Assembly: GCF_000006405.1 (NCBI RefSeq)
Contig: NW_003201716.1
Location: 1 to 34,466, forward strand
DNA: 34,466 nucleotides
From: Perkinsus marinus ATCC 50983
Lineage: Eukaryota > Perkinsozoa > Perkinsida > Perkinsidae
Reading direction: 5' to 3'
The notes beneath the pieces are model-generated. The model was given only the letters and a program-made list of their open reading frames with translations, was not told the origin of the DNA and did not search any database. This document shows positions 1 through 10,655 of the stretch, in pieces; the first letter of the stretch is position 1; the number at the start of each line of letters is the position of its first letter. A program made the translations under genes and the position numbers.

Positions 1-1562
1 GAGGAATCTCTCAATAGAATGAAAGACTTCGAGGCTAATCATTTATTCAGTCTAGTGTGGGCCTACTCTACGGCGAAGAGGTGAGTCGTGTTGGATAGAG
101 TGTAGTGACCTCGGACAAGCAGGTTGGATAAGCAGCTGTATGAAGCCTGTCTCGATAGAGTACGGCAACTGGGCAATAAGAAAGACGAAGCGAAAGGCCG
201 CGGAGTCGGTGAGAGGCCTCAGCCGGTGGACATGGACGAGATGGATACCACAGTTCCGGCTGTAGTTCGAAACCTTTCGTTGGTCATGGCTCGAATGGTG
301 GCTTCTAGGTCCTCCACGAGACGAAGCATTTAAGTGTCATCTGGAAGCCCGCTCATTGGTGATGGGCCGATAACATGAACCACACAATATGATTGTCCTG
401 TCCAGGCACGTGTCAGTGACTTCTGCTATAGCAGGGGCGGCTGAGGGGGAGGTAGATGACGCCACGGATGAAGAGGCCGAGGCCAAGGATGCTGCCTTCA
501 AGACGATGACTAGTGCCAACGGGAATGCCTCTGGCTTGCAGGTAATAGTAATAGCAAGCTGAATGTGTTGAGGAGATAGTGGTGGTCAGGAGTGGGTAGA
601 AGAGGCCTACACTGGTTACCCGATAGCAAGGGATCGTCATCATGCCCATGGTATACTCCATCGCCTTGATGTGGGCACTAGCGGTCCTCTACTGTTGGCT
701 CATAGTTATAAAGGCTTCTATATGGGCCGCTTGGTCTTCTGTTCCCACCAGGTAGAAACAGGCATCATAACTTTGTAGAGTCTTAACTGTAGATCGATAA
801 AGAATACGTTGCATTGGTGAAAGGCCATATGGGAACTGTTGGGAAGAAGAGCGTGATAAGTGATCGAATCAAAGTCATATAGTGAGCTCGTGGTGGGACT
901 CCTCTAAAAGGGCTCTGGTAGATCCTCAAGTCGACTCTGGACAATGGGCAGTCCTACAGCACCACGTGTGTAGTAGCGCCTGATGGAAAGCCTTCCCTTA
1001 CGGAAGCTGTACCGGTGGCCCATTACAATGACGGGTGAGCTCAGTAGTTGTTGGCTGATACACATGTGAGTACGTGTGTAGATCTGGCGAGGAATATTCG
1101 TTGGTGTTAGTGAAGTTGCATACAGGAAGAACACATCAGATTAGGTGAGTTCCTCCAACTCCTGCTGCAGTCCTACTACTTTCCCCTTCAGAGTGCATAT
1201 GGCGTACATCGGCCATCCCTTGGTATGCGATCCGAAGTACGGTAATCCGACCGACCCCGAGGCTGCCAAGGCGGTGTGTGCAATAGACAGATTGTGGTGT
1301 CCTCGGACCTTCCTGCACAGCTATCGACTCTGTTATAATCAACCAATGGATGTTGTTGATGAGAAGGGTACAGTCGAGGAGTGCCTACCTCAGCCCACTG
1401 TCGTTGTTAGATGCTACTGTGGACGTGTACGTGCCGATGCCCTTGGATCTACGTCTGGCTCTGGGCAAGTTGACTCCTGTAGAGGAGCATTGTGCTGAGA
1501 CTGCACGATGGCTGAGTGGCAAGAAGTGTGATATTGAGGGAAAGAGCTTCGAGTCGAAGTAG
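1..1562 (+). CDS. RluA-type RNA pseudouridine synthase, 5'-partial, ten exons
   Basis: Converts uridine to pseudouridine in RNA. Predicted exons are 1-80, 123-261, 309-358, 406-541, 590-751, 793-881, 960-1034, 1082-1144, 1192-1367 and 1411-1562; all join in phase, giving 373 visible residues. Family motifs appear in order: an N-terminal segment ending VIWKPAHWHV, the catalytic loop HRLDVGTSG (catalytic Asp codon 668-670), KEYVALVKG, then LHTGRTHQIRVHMAYIGHPL, which is split by the 1145-1191 intron, and RTFLHSYRL near the C terminus. The introns are 41-78 nt. Upstream of the enzyme core is a helical segment (SLVWAYSTAK) that resembles RAP/OPR-type repeats, so this could be a fusion protein of the kind seen in organelle RNA processing; that part is a guess. 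The start lies outside the window. Family assignment is firm; substrate RNA and compartment are unknown. Confidence 0.88.
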
Positions 1563-1875
1563 GAGTATGCCGACTTGTAATGTGTAGTTGATGACGTTTG
1601 TTGTAGATGCGAAAAGGAGAATGATACCGCTGGCGCATGAATTCCCTCTCATGTGACGTATTGTTTCGGATATAATCGTTTCTCTATTTACTATTGTTGA
1701 GTATATAAGCTCTAGGAGAAATGTGGGCTGAGCGTGGTATAACACGAAGGTCCAGGAAAGTATGAGTATTATGATATGTGTACACAAAAATTAACTATAA
1801 CACGAATTGTCTTTTTTCAACATACGGCATGTGAATACAACAACACAGCATACAACAACATGTAAATGCAAGAGC
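1563..1875. other. Convergent intergenic spacer
   Basis: About 310 bases separate the stop of the plus-strand pseudouridine synthase from the stop of the minus-strand gene that follows. Short open frames here have no support from phase-consistent exons. It presumably holds both 3' UTRs; I see no repeat or RNA gene. Confidence 0.5.
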
Positions 1876-3321
1876 TCATCTAGCTGAGACAACTCTGTGC
1901 TTCCGGGGGTTACCAAATCCGTTGAAGGTGTCGTCCTTCTTCTTCCTCTCGATGATCGCCTCTTCCTTCTCCCTTCTCTCGGCCTTCCACGGTGCAAGCT
2001 GCTCGGCCTGTTCCTCCTTGCTAAGCTTGTTGAATGCCTTGATTCTTTCCAACAAAAGCTACACGAATAACAGTAGACACCTCTCCAGTCACGCAGCTAC
2101 TCCTCACTTTTGGAGGGACTCGTTTTTCGAGAGTATAGCTCATCTCGTCGTCAGTAAATTTGGCATTCTGAACGCCAACACCAGCGGTGCCCAACAGCTG
2201 CTCTTAGACCTACTATCACTTACTTTATCCTTTGCCTTAGCTCTACTCGAGGCCTCAAGGCTCTTGGCTAGCCCAGTGGTGTGGTAGGTGAGCTCGTCCA
2301 TGAGGGCCTCGTGGTCTCTCTGAAAAGGAGAGGCACTCTCGTGTTATATCGATTGAATGTCACTCACCAAGAAGTCCGGATCATAAGCGTCGACTCTGTC
2401 ACCTAGGACTAAGGCGAATCGTTTCCTCTGAAATAGAAGAGTACGCTGCTCGATAAGGAAATATGCACATGGCCAACTACATGTCGGTGACAATATGAGA
2501 ATTTTGAGAAAATATTGGTACACGGTTTTGGTACACTTCTACTCGAATTCGTATAAAAACTCTCAAAATAAATGAGGAAAATCCCGAGTTCGGGAAGTGA
2601 ACATAAACTCTAACACTGATTGGATGAGTCGTCCACCTCTGCGGGGGTAAGCGCCCCCCCACTCTTCCTCTCCGCCTTCTTCCATACTCTCTTCCTCTGA
2701 GTAGTGAAAAGTGCAACACGTATCGTGTGCCTCGCCTACCCTATTCAGCTCGTGCACTATGTCATTGGTGCTCATGCGAGCCTTCTTCCCCTCGAAAACC
2801 CTAGGCTCGTATTCCAAGACGCGCTTGCGAACTAAGCCCTACAAAAAGCCAATCAGAAGGCCCCTAGCACGATGAATACACCTACTCCTCTGGGCTCATG
2901 CCCACGACAAGGAACGATTGGTATCACAGCGTAGATGATGAGCAGGATCCAGGCAGTGGAATACATGTTGTTGCGGAGCGATAAGAAGAAGCTCTCGCAA
3001 AAACGGTCAACACGAAGGAGTTGGTCGCTCCCCAACTCAAATGCGGAAGAAGTAGCATTCAACAAGAACAGCTCATATGTACAACTAACGGTGAGAGTCT
3101 AATGAGGAAGACCAACTCCTCCTCGCCCTCCTCTTGTCAGCTCTATACTCGGAATCCATATCGGTTACCCTAGCTTCAGAATACTTCCCTTTATGCTTCA
3201 ACCAGTACTGTGCAGGACTCTGTTAGGAACTGCTCTATCGACAATGACACTACTCACACGCACTCACCATGCCCAACTCATTAGCTCTCTTTAGAATATC
3301 CTTCATCTGTGCCGTCGCCAT
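1876..3321 (-). CDS. Unrecognised membrane protein, multi-exon
   Basis: Function not recognised. Well-supported exons are 1876-2058, 2108-2167, 2224-2319, 2368 to about 2426, about 2640-2838 and 2886 to about 3053, joined in phase by introns of 47-56 nt except the one at about 2427-2640, which carries a dispersed repeat. A hydrophobic segment, AWILLIIYAVIPIVP, near 2920-2960 suggests one membrane span. The C-terminal 60 residues are charged and probably helical (KLSKEEQAEQLAPWKAERRE) and resemble a segment of the secreted protein at 4029-4895, so the two may be related. The likely first exon, 3268-3321, starts ATGGCG and has a strong donor. The join between the exon ending near 3110-3170 and the membrane exon is not settled. 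This first exon overlaps the 3' end of the next gene by 41 nt, so the two could be one transcript. Confidence 0.5.
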
Positions 3322-3687
3322 TTCCGAGGGAATCTACAATGTGCTGGGTTATTTCACACATCGAATCGTACGTCGCCTGTTGAATAAGCTCGTCGCCCCT
3401 GTGGTGGTCTCTTCCTCATTTGCACAACTGGCTTCAAGAAGTGCTCAGCGATGGACTGAGAGGCGTGTGAGAAGGATTGGCTGCTGATTATTCTCTTTAC
3501 TTTCCCCTTAGCCTCAGACTCTTCTCGAAGTTCCTCAATATGCCTTTGAATAGTCGACTTGTTGCTCTGAACAAACAAAGACTGTATCACATCTCCCATA
3601 TGCAAGGAGGCTCGGCCTTACTTTGGTAAGGGTCGAGGCATGTACAGTGAGTAAAGTCGCGAATACAACGAATAACTTCATCACCAT
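3281..3687 (-). CDS. Small secreted protein, three exons
   Basis: Function not recognised. Exons 3622-3687, 3429-3581 and 3281-3376 join in phase through introns of 40 and 52 nt to give about 104 residues. The first exon alone encodes a clear signal peptide: MVMKLFVVFATLLTVHA followed by a polar stretch. The second exon is charged and helical (IQRHIEELREESEAKGK). In the alternative model, a 31-nt intron starting near 3337 carries this gene into the downstream exon at 3268-3306 and on into the membrane-protein gene. Both models keep an open frame. Secretion is inferred only from the leader. Confidence 0.5.
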
Positions 3688-4028
3688 GCTGGGCAAAACA
3701 GCTACAAGGAGTAGTAGCAAGTTTCCCAAACTACTAGTATTCAGTAACAGTGTGATGTGAATAGATTATGGTATCAGTAAGGGCGATGCCGAGGCTTTGG
3801 ACTACAGCAGAATAGAACCAATATGGTGTTGGTCTACAAGGTGTTCATCTCTATAAAGGAAGCTCTACGAGAATTGAACACTCCTCGTTCAAGAGTGAGG
3901 ATAACGATAGGGGAAAACTCAATAAGAATGATAGTATATACATATCATAACACACACAACATGATGATGATGATAATCATTGGGCAACATTATCGACAAC
4001 AACAGGAGGAGTCATAGAGTGGAGAATC

Positions 4029-4376
4029 TCAGAAATGAGTATTCTCAGTCTCAAGATTAAATCCAGGTTCGACTTCAAAAACGTCTCCAAGGCCGTTGTC
4101 TATACGGTTTTGCAAATAACCCTTGGCCGCTGCCGACCCTCCCAAAGCCAAAGACTTGTCCAGCCTCTTCTTCCTGGCCAGCTGCTCTTTTTTCTCAGCA
4201 TCAGTCATCGAACGATACTCCGCCTTCCTGGCCGATTGAGCTTCCTCCATCAACTTCTTGGTACTCTAAAGATACCACGGCTTCAATATCAATATAATCA
4301 TCATCAACAATAGTAACAATAATAACAATAATAACAATAATAACAATAATAATAATAATAATAATAATAACAACAA

Positions 4377-4433
<57 letters not shown>

Positions 4434-4895
4434 CTTGCACAAGCTTACCTCAGGGATGCGCCTCAAGTCATCCTCGGTTGGCGTGTTGAATGCATTCAGA
4501 AGTCCTCGTCTAAAGTGCTCCCTCTTGACCTGAAATAAATACCATATCCTTATCACAGCTTCGAAGTCTTTCTTACAATTGTACCCGGCGCTTGCAATTT
4601 ACCCTGAAAACAAAATATGCCCAAACTCAGCTGGAGCTGAACGAGTCCCGAGTGTCTACCTTTTGTTTCACGACCGGATGACTGTTGCTGACTTTAGCTA
4701 GCATGTTAGTAGCATCAGAGTATCCCCCATCAGCTCCAGGATAATCAGGCTCGGGTTCCTCCTGCTGCTGAGAGCGTCTGATACCCTGAAAGGACCATAG
4801 GCGACATGGATAATCAAATCCAACCCTACCTGAAGAGCTGAGGTCCCCTGGATAGCGGCGAGGATGGCAACAGCAACAGAACGGTTGAACTTCAT
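4029..4895 (-). CDS. Secreted protein of 178 residues, five exons
   Basis: Function not recognised, but the gene model is complete. Exons are 4830-4895 (22 codons), 4660-4785 (42), 4577-4603 (a 27-nt microexon), 4449-4529 (27) and 4029-4265 (78 plus stop). All introns have GT...AG borders and agree in phase; four are 44-56 nt and the last is 183 nt, swollen by a microsatellite. The first exon is a textbook signal peptide, MKFNRSVAVAILAAIQGTSA, and ends exactly at the first intron. The mature part is acidic and Gln-rich, then strongly charged (TDAEKKEQLARKKRLDK). No cysteine pattern or catalytic motif is visible. It belongs to a run of minus-strand genes several of which encode leaders, suggesting a local cluster of exported proteins. 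Confidence 0.78.
4315..4434. repeat. AAT/AAC trinucleotide microsatellite in an intron
   Basis: About 120 bases of trinucleotide repeat on the plus strand, AAT-rich on the left and pure AAC on the right. It lies wholly within the fourth intron (4266-4448) of the 178-aa secreted-protein gene. Poly-Val and poly-Leu frames across it are artefacts. Confidence 0.9.
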
Positions 4896-5285
4896 TGAGG
4901 GAACAAGGATAGGGAGGAGGGAAAGCTGACTCGTAGATTGGCTACTAGTATTAATGACATAGGTATTCTTCGGTGGAACTTCTGCAGAAGTTCTGCAAGG
5001 CCAATTACCCCCCAAAACAGGAGTTCTGGTACTCCTGAGTACCTACCTCTGGCCGTGTGTGGAGCTTGCGCTGAAACTCGTCAGCACATCCATTCCAACA
5101 CCAACCGACAGAGAGGGAATGCCCAGTAATAGCGAATTGACAAGACGAACATTTGCGGATAATCGGACACCTTTATCATGTACAACAACACGAAGAAGTA
5201 AAATAAGAGAAATGAACAACAATCGACAACGATGACAATGGACAACTCATTCTTCGTGATGATGATTTTCTCGAATCGCACCCTA
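4896..5285. other. Intergenic region upstream of the 178-aa secreted-protein gene
   Basis: About 390 bases between the start codon at 4895 and the stop codon of the next minus-strand gene at 5286. No phase-consistent exon was found on either strand. It presumably holds the promoter of the secreted-protein gene; I cannot point to a specific element. Confidence 0.4.
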
Positions 5286-8200
5286 TCATCTGGTACTCGC
5301 CCTATTGCTCACTTCCATAGCACCGTTACGGGACTTCATCTGCAACAGGAAGGAATTCCCAACAACAACAACAACAAAGAGGGAATTCATGACAACTCGG
5401 CTGCCCTCACCTTAGCCCACAAAGATTGTTTTTCATGTAACTAAAGCCAGTGCTGTGTAATGCATGATGTGGATGGGCTCACCTCGAGAGCCCTGAATGC
5501 CTTGTTAGGAATACCCTTAGGGAACTTCAACTGTATGTCCATAACAGGTGAGACCTTCTGCCCATACCGTACTCTCGCCTTACCCCAAGCATTATGCCGG
5601 CCCTTCGTCATCCACGTTCCTTTTATTATCTACATATACCCTCAACCCAAGAAAGTCGTAGTAGTAATAATCCTCACTTACCTCAGCGTAATACAACTTG
5701 TCCCTCTTCATGGGCGCAAACACATTAGAGAGAATGATACCATCCTCCCTCAGCCAGCCCTCCATTTCTAATCCTTTTCTCGGTGGTGCCAGCCCTAGGT
5801 CCTCTCTCATTGCTGTCAGCTGCGGCCCAGATATCGAGGTCGACTTCGCTATTGTCACTAGAACCTATCATCAGCAATATACTTCCCCAGTCTTAGCGGA
5901 TATATATCTCTACTAAGCTGAGCTTGGGAGTTCTCTCACTGACGATAGAGGCTTAGTTACGCATTGTACAGAAGTCAACGATAATTTCCCGGAATTCCCT
6001 CACGATTTTCATATCGTGCTCATCCCCCCCTTACTTTAGTTTTTTTCCCAATATACTTTCGAGTCGGGTCAAAACCAAACACCCGTGGAGGAGGTGCCTG
6101 AAAACCAACAACAACCAGCCTCGACTAAACCACCGGTGAACATGATGACCTTGATAGTGCCCAGTATCTAAAGTGCACAGTGGTATCAACATACTTCAAT
6201 GACTCTGTCGATGGCCTACCTTGCCGGTCTTCCTCGCTGCCCTCTCTAAAAGAGTCTTTTTCTCAATCTGACAAGTATGAACAAATTACCAGGAAAAACC
6301 ACGGGTGATTTTTTCACCGCTCTAATTTTCAGTGAACAGCAATAAAAACAGAGAACAGTTGCTGCCTCTGAGTCGCCCTTTCACTGTGAATGATGAAGCA
6401 CTTTCAAATGTGTTGAGTTGTGAACACCAGAAAAAAACTCTCCGAGTTGTGCGATGCGGTTTCTACGATGCTATACTTTCCCTCGACAAGGAGAGTTTTC
6501 CCAAAAAGCGTTTCGTCCTAGCTGTGGAAGGATGAGCATTAGAATGCGTATAGCCATCATATATTCAACCGAAATGATAATATTTTTAATGACAGTTCTG
6601 GCGTGCATGGGCAGGCAGACCTTCACCCCAAGTACCCCTAGGAAGGCCAGAGCATCGTCCGGAACTTCATCGTTGGGGAACTGCAATCGGACTTCCAAAA
6701 CAGGCTGAACATCTCGATAGTGAACTTGGACTTTCCCCGTGGCTCGACTCTCTTTGTACTTCCACGAACCACCGACGAGTCGAACTTCCGGGTGAGCCAA
6801 TATACTTTTCTCGTCATCAATTTTGGGAAAAAGATGGGTTTCAATGATACCATCCCTCCGTAAAATCGCGCCCCGCTGAGCATAAGGGTCCAAGCCTTTA
6901 TCAAGGAGAGTCTTAGGAATCTCCTGGTGGGGGTCGAGCTCCATAATAACCTGAAAGGCCGCGACTAAGTAGAGAGAATATTACACCACCTTTTTACATT
7001 GTACCGTTTCCCCTTATATCTCTCGTTGAGATCAGGGAAAGACTCCGTTTCAGTGACCTGAGCCCTCCCATTCTCATACCATAAATTCATCAACTCCCCG
7101 TCCTCCTACCCCCAGAATGGCCAGCACTTCCTCAGGTAGGTCCACATTCCTCTGCTGCCCCCCAAATTTAATATCAGCCTCTATCGCGTAAGTCTTGGTC
7201 AAGTGAGGAAAGGTGACCATAAGAGAACCGCTTGCAACGTTACCAACCGTCAACCAGTTTCCGCCCTTCACAGTGACCTTCGACGGTTGCCTCTTGCACT
7301 TCCTCCACAGCTTACTAGACCTCAGCTCCCCACTAGGCAACAGACTACTGCTGACCTTGTCATCGATGAGAGGGACTAGGCCGTGGTAACGCAGCTCAGT
7401 GGGGATGAAGGCGTCCTTGGGGATTATAACGCTGACCTGGAACCCGCCCAGGTTCGACTCCCAGCAAGGGCACTTTTCCACTCACCCTATGCTGCCGCAG
7501 TTTCCTCCTCTTCGGCGTAATCGTCGTATGTGTCTGAGGAGTCTGGACCTAGGAGCCACGTCACAACAGAAAGAAATGATATTCCCCTATACTCACCTTT
7601 GGAGGGTCTTCCTCTTCCCCTTGCTGCTGCTGCTGCTGCTGGTTGTTGTTCTCCTTCTCCTCCTCATCTATAAAGAGCCCCCAGAAGACCTCCCCCGACT
7701 TCCCCTCCTCATTGCCCTCATCCACATCACCATCCCCAACAGGAGGACAAGCCGACTCCCCACTGGGGACACACGAAGCCTGAAGGGCACATCAACGACC
7801 CGATAAAGATGATGATAACGAGGAGGAGGAGGCCGACGAGGAGGAGCACCTCAGCATCCAACTCCTTAGAGGCCTCCTTCTCTTCCTCCTCTTCACCGGT
7901 CTCCTCTCCTCCCCCCACAGAAACTGTCGAATCATCATCATCATTATCATCATCTTCATCAATAGCTTCAGAACTCTACGAAAAAGACAATTCCACACCA
8001 CATAGTATCACCGAGGCTCGTACCGATGCCGAAAAGGCCGCCGCCGCATACTCTCCCTCATCCTGACCAACAACGCCACCCTCCTCCCTTTTTTCCATAA
8101 TCAATCCCCCTACCACTCTTTCCCCAACATCACTAGATCTCTTGAAAGCGGCCCCCAAAGATGACGACCCAACCTAAGATCAACTACTGCCCTTCTACAC

Positions 8201-8666
8201 TGCCGCTCCCCCTACCTCTTCTCCCTCTACAGGAGGAGCCATCACATCCTCCTGAGGGAAAACTCTACCTTCTGCCAATACCACACCATCAACTACTTGT
8301 AGTAAAGCAAATGGTGAGAGAACCTCAACAGCATCTTTACACGACATAGAACCACCCCTATGCACTATGGTGAATTCTATGTTACGTCGATTGAACACTC
8401 CAACTGAGGAGGGGAGGAAGGAATCTTATAACAACTCCACCCTTTTCCTTCTTCTCACTAGCCCTGGACGTGCGCCTTCCTCTCGAGAGGTCATCATCCG
8501 CTTGATAACAAGCATTTGCAAGGACATGCAATTTGGAAATCTCATGGAGTGCCCCCCCACCCTGATCGATGTGCAGTAAGGAAAAAAGAGAAGTAGGGAA
8601 AGAGTTGTTCACCTTCACGAAGCTCCGCACCCCGATGGTCTCCTCGTGAGCACTGTACCACTCTAT
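5286..8666 (-). CDS. Multi-exon protein with acidic N-terminal region and three tandem repeats of an unknown domain
   Basis: Function not recognised. Exons joined in phase: 8613-8666, 8441-8561, 8216-8403, 8024-8173, 7850-7975, 7597-7779, 7486-7548, 7095-7436, 6998-7057, 6627-6950, 6477-6521, 6220-6267, 6057-6097, then 5682-5819, 5483-5629 and 5286-5339. The join between 6057 and 5819 is unresolved, and the true start is upstream or within a missed exon. The N-terminal part is rich in Asp, Glu and Gln (a seven-Gln run near 7630). Three segments share one pattern: an IPK-like or DGI(I) stretch, then GG-x-W, V-x-(V/F)-x-(Y/F) and a closing LPEEVLAILGV-like helix. They are 7095-7436 (114 aa), 6627-6950 (108 aa) and 5483-5819 (95 aa). 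They may be beta-sandwich repeats. Two adjacent genes instead of one cannot be excluded. Confidence 0.6.
5940..6056. repeat. Partial copy of the AT-rich dispersed intron repeat
   Basis: The stretch around AATTTCCCGGAATT and CATATCGTGCTCAT resembles other copies of the dispersed family in this window. It lies in an intron of the triple-domain gene. It is short and degraded. Confidence 0.4.
7437..7485 (-). other. 49-nt intron resembling an antisense tRNA 3' half
   Basis: An intron of the triple-domain gene (GTGAG donor, CCAG acceptor). Its complement on the plus strand reads GGTTCGACTCC at 7451-7461, a good Pol III B-box/T-loop, followed by an acceptor-like stretch and four T's. No full cloverleaf is present, so it is not called as a tRNA gene. 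Confidence 0.6.
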
Positions 8667-9095
8667 CTAAAGAAGTAGACAAGGAGCGGTAGGGAATCCG
8701 CCCAGTCCATATTAAAAAACCCACATCATGTTCAACTGCATGTGTCGATGAATATATGGAAATTTTGCGGAAATTTTCGGGAAATTCGTACTCATACCTA
8801 TTCTAATTCATTTATCAACCTCTATAGTGAGTAGTGAGGGAGCTCCTGCGCTCAACCATATATTTCCTCAACACAGATGAAGTCTCAGAAACAACACCAC
8901 CCCTTCCTAACGTGAACAGAATAAAACAACGCCTTTCTTCTTCTCCCGAGTTAGTTCGAATTTTCCCAGCAAAAACAATAATCATTTTCCAATTCCCGAG
9001 TTGTTAACAACGACTTTATTCATCATCACTATTGTCACTAAAATCACAACTTCACAAATCGGTCATCTACTCTCGACAATCTCCCCCTCCTCTCC
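8667..9095. repeat. Intergenic region with a dispersed repeat copy (about 8733-8870)
   Basis: The stretch separates the triple-domain gene from the stop codon at 9096. The core AATATATGGAAATTTTGCGG and the following AAATTTTCGGGAAATTC match the dispersed family. It may be promoter or a 5' UTR intron of the downstream minus-strand gene; no exon was resolved. Confidence 0.45.
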
Positions 9096-10651
9096 TTACA
9101 TCGAATGGTTGTCCCTTCCTCCCCAAGCCTTGAACACCCCCACCGAGCTACCATAAACCAGCACCATCAAGCCCATACCTGCTATACATACCCTCACCTC
9201 TATGCTGAGGCCCAAGTCCTGGAGGCTCATCTGAAGACGCCATAATGGAGTAGTAGTCGGTCATAGCAACTTTACTTTCTCGTCAAGAGGTTTCCACCAC
9301 GACTGGCCGGCCTCCATCAACCATCGCATCGAGGTGGCCGGGATTTTCGTATCACCTTCACCAGAATGCTCCTAAGATCAAGTGCACGCATGCACATCAG
9401 CAACATGATATTCTCCACCCTTACATGATACAGATGAAAGAGCGTCGTAAAATGCGAAACAAAAAGTCTTTTTCCAAGATCTGTTTTCTCATAGGTAGTG
9501 TCCATCGTCATCCTAGTGTCCTTCTCAGCGACCACTCCTTCGATGAAAATCACATACTCCCCACTCTCCTTGTCGTACCCCGCCCGAGGTGGTGTCGTGA
9601 CTCTAATACGGCACAGGGGTATCTGTCGAATATCTCCGTCTATTCGAAATCTGCATACCAACCTCGGCTCTATCCGAAACCGCAGCAGGCTCTGGAGTGA
9701 CTGGTTGGTCGCAGATCTGCTGAACGGCTTGGATCTGGAAAGGGCGAAAACACATCGAGTAGATACAAAACAGCGGACGACAACGCAGATGTTTGCAGTA
9801 GTGTCGGGGAATACGCAAATGGTCAACCACATACGTTATTGACAATATATAAATTCTGGGAGGAAATTTTGGAAAATTCTCATCAGAATCCTGTACACTT
9901 CTACCCCTTGTTAATACGATATAAGACAGCTAGTATTAGTTTCGCTACAATCACTTGGAAGATTCACTCGAACGTTCTCGTCGGAGCAATGATAGTTAAC
10001 CCTAGGTCTCCCCTGCTGACAGCATTAATTCATCCAATATGAACTTCTACAACAGTGAACGATGAACTTGAACAAGTATGAAGTATGAACTTCTACAATA
10101 TGAACTTGAGAAGACTCTCCAACTCAGCCGATGAAAGCGAACATATATTTCAACACTGCTTCGCAGTTTTGAGGAAATATATGCGTACTTCCCAAAGCTG
10201 AGCTCAAGAATCTCCTCGATAGGTATAGAAATTTATATAGGGCAACCACTAGAAATTTCCCGGAATTTCCTAATTGTGGCCAACACATGTAGTTGACCAT
10301 GTGCATATTTTTCCCCACACTGCCAGGCTCCCCCCTCACCTGATCCGCCTCCTTCGCCACCGCATACGATGAAGGCGTTCTAATCTAACAACAACCACAT
10401 ATTCCATATTGATGGACGCGGCATCACTCACAAGAACACTCTCTGGGAAAGTATCAGCATTGTCCCAATCTTGAACGACAATGTCAACATCACTAATCTT
10501 TAGTCGGCGTTGGAAACTGCCGTGCCCTCCCGACATCTCGCTGGACCCCAACACCTACGACCGAAACATGACTGATCCATCGGCAGACCCCCCGCCTTAC
10601 GAATACAGCCACGCAGTAGGCCAGACCGATGATGACAGTTGGCCCTAGCAT
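9096..10651 (-). CDS. Predicted secreted or membrane protein of 239 residues, six exons
   Basis: Function not recognised. Exons 10601-10651, 10340-10536, 9425-9734, 9276-9371, 9198-9230 and 9096-9128 join in phase. The first 17 codons, MLGPTVIIGLAYCVAVF, form a hydrophobic leader. If that exon is wrong, the gene would start at the ATG at 10536 and lack a leader. The third exon holds a beta-rich segment (RLVCRFRIDGDIRQIPLCRI, then a GYDKESGEYVIFIEG stretch). The 605-nt intron 9735-10339 carries two copies of the dispersed AT-rich repeat in opposite orientations; the other introns are 45-69 nt. The start codon lies 4 bp from that of a divergent plus-strand gene, so the two would share a promoter or one start is wrong. 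Confidence 0.6.
9795..9935 (+). repeat. Dispersed AT-rich repeat, copy within an intron
   Basis: Contains GGGGAATACGCAAATGGTCA, TTGACAATATATAAATTCTG and AGGAAATTTTGGAAAATTC in the family order. It lies in the 605-nt intron of the 239-aa protein gene. Confidence 0.6.
10140..10320 (-). repeat. Dispersed AT-rich repeat, inverted copy within the same intron
   Basis: Reverse orientation relative to the copy at 9795-9935. The plus strand shows CCAACACATGTAGTTGACCA and GTGCATATTTTTCCCC near the right end and AAAGCTGAGCTCAAG in the middle. With the other copy it forms an imperfect inverted pair. Confidence 0.6.
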
Positions 10652-10655
10652 CCTG

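Noticed and set aside
413-661. Minus-strand frames over the first 1.5 kb
   Set aside because: They are shadows of the pseudouridine synthase exons, whose motifs and phases are clear on the plus strand.
4201-4556. Poly-Val and poly-Leu open frames
   Set aside because: They are translations of the AAC/AAT microsatellite inside an intron, not proteins.
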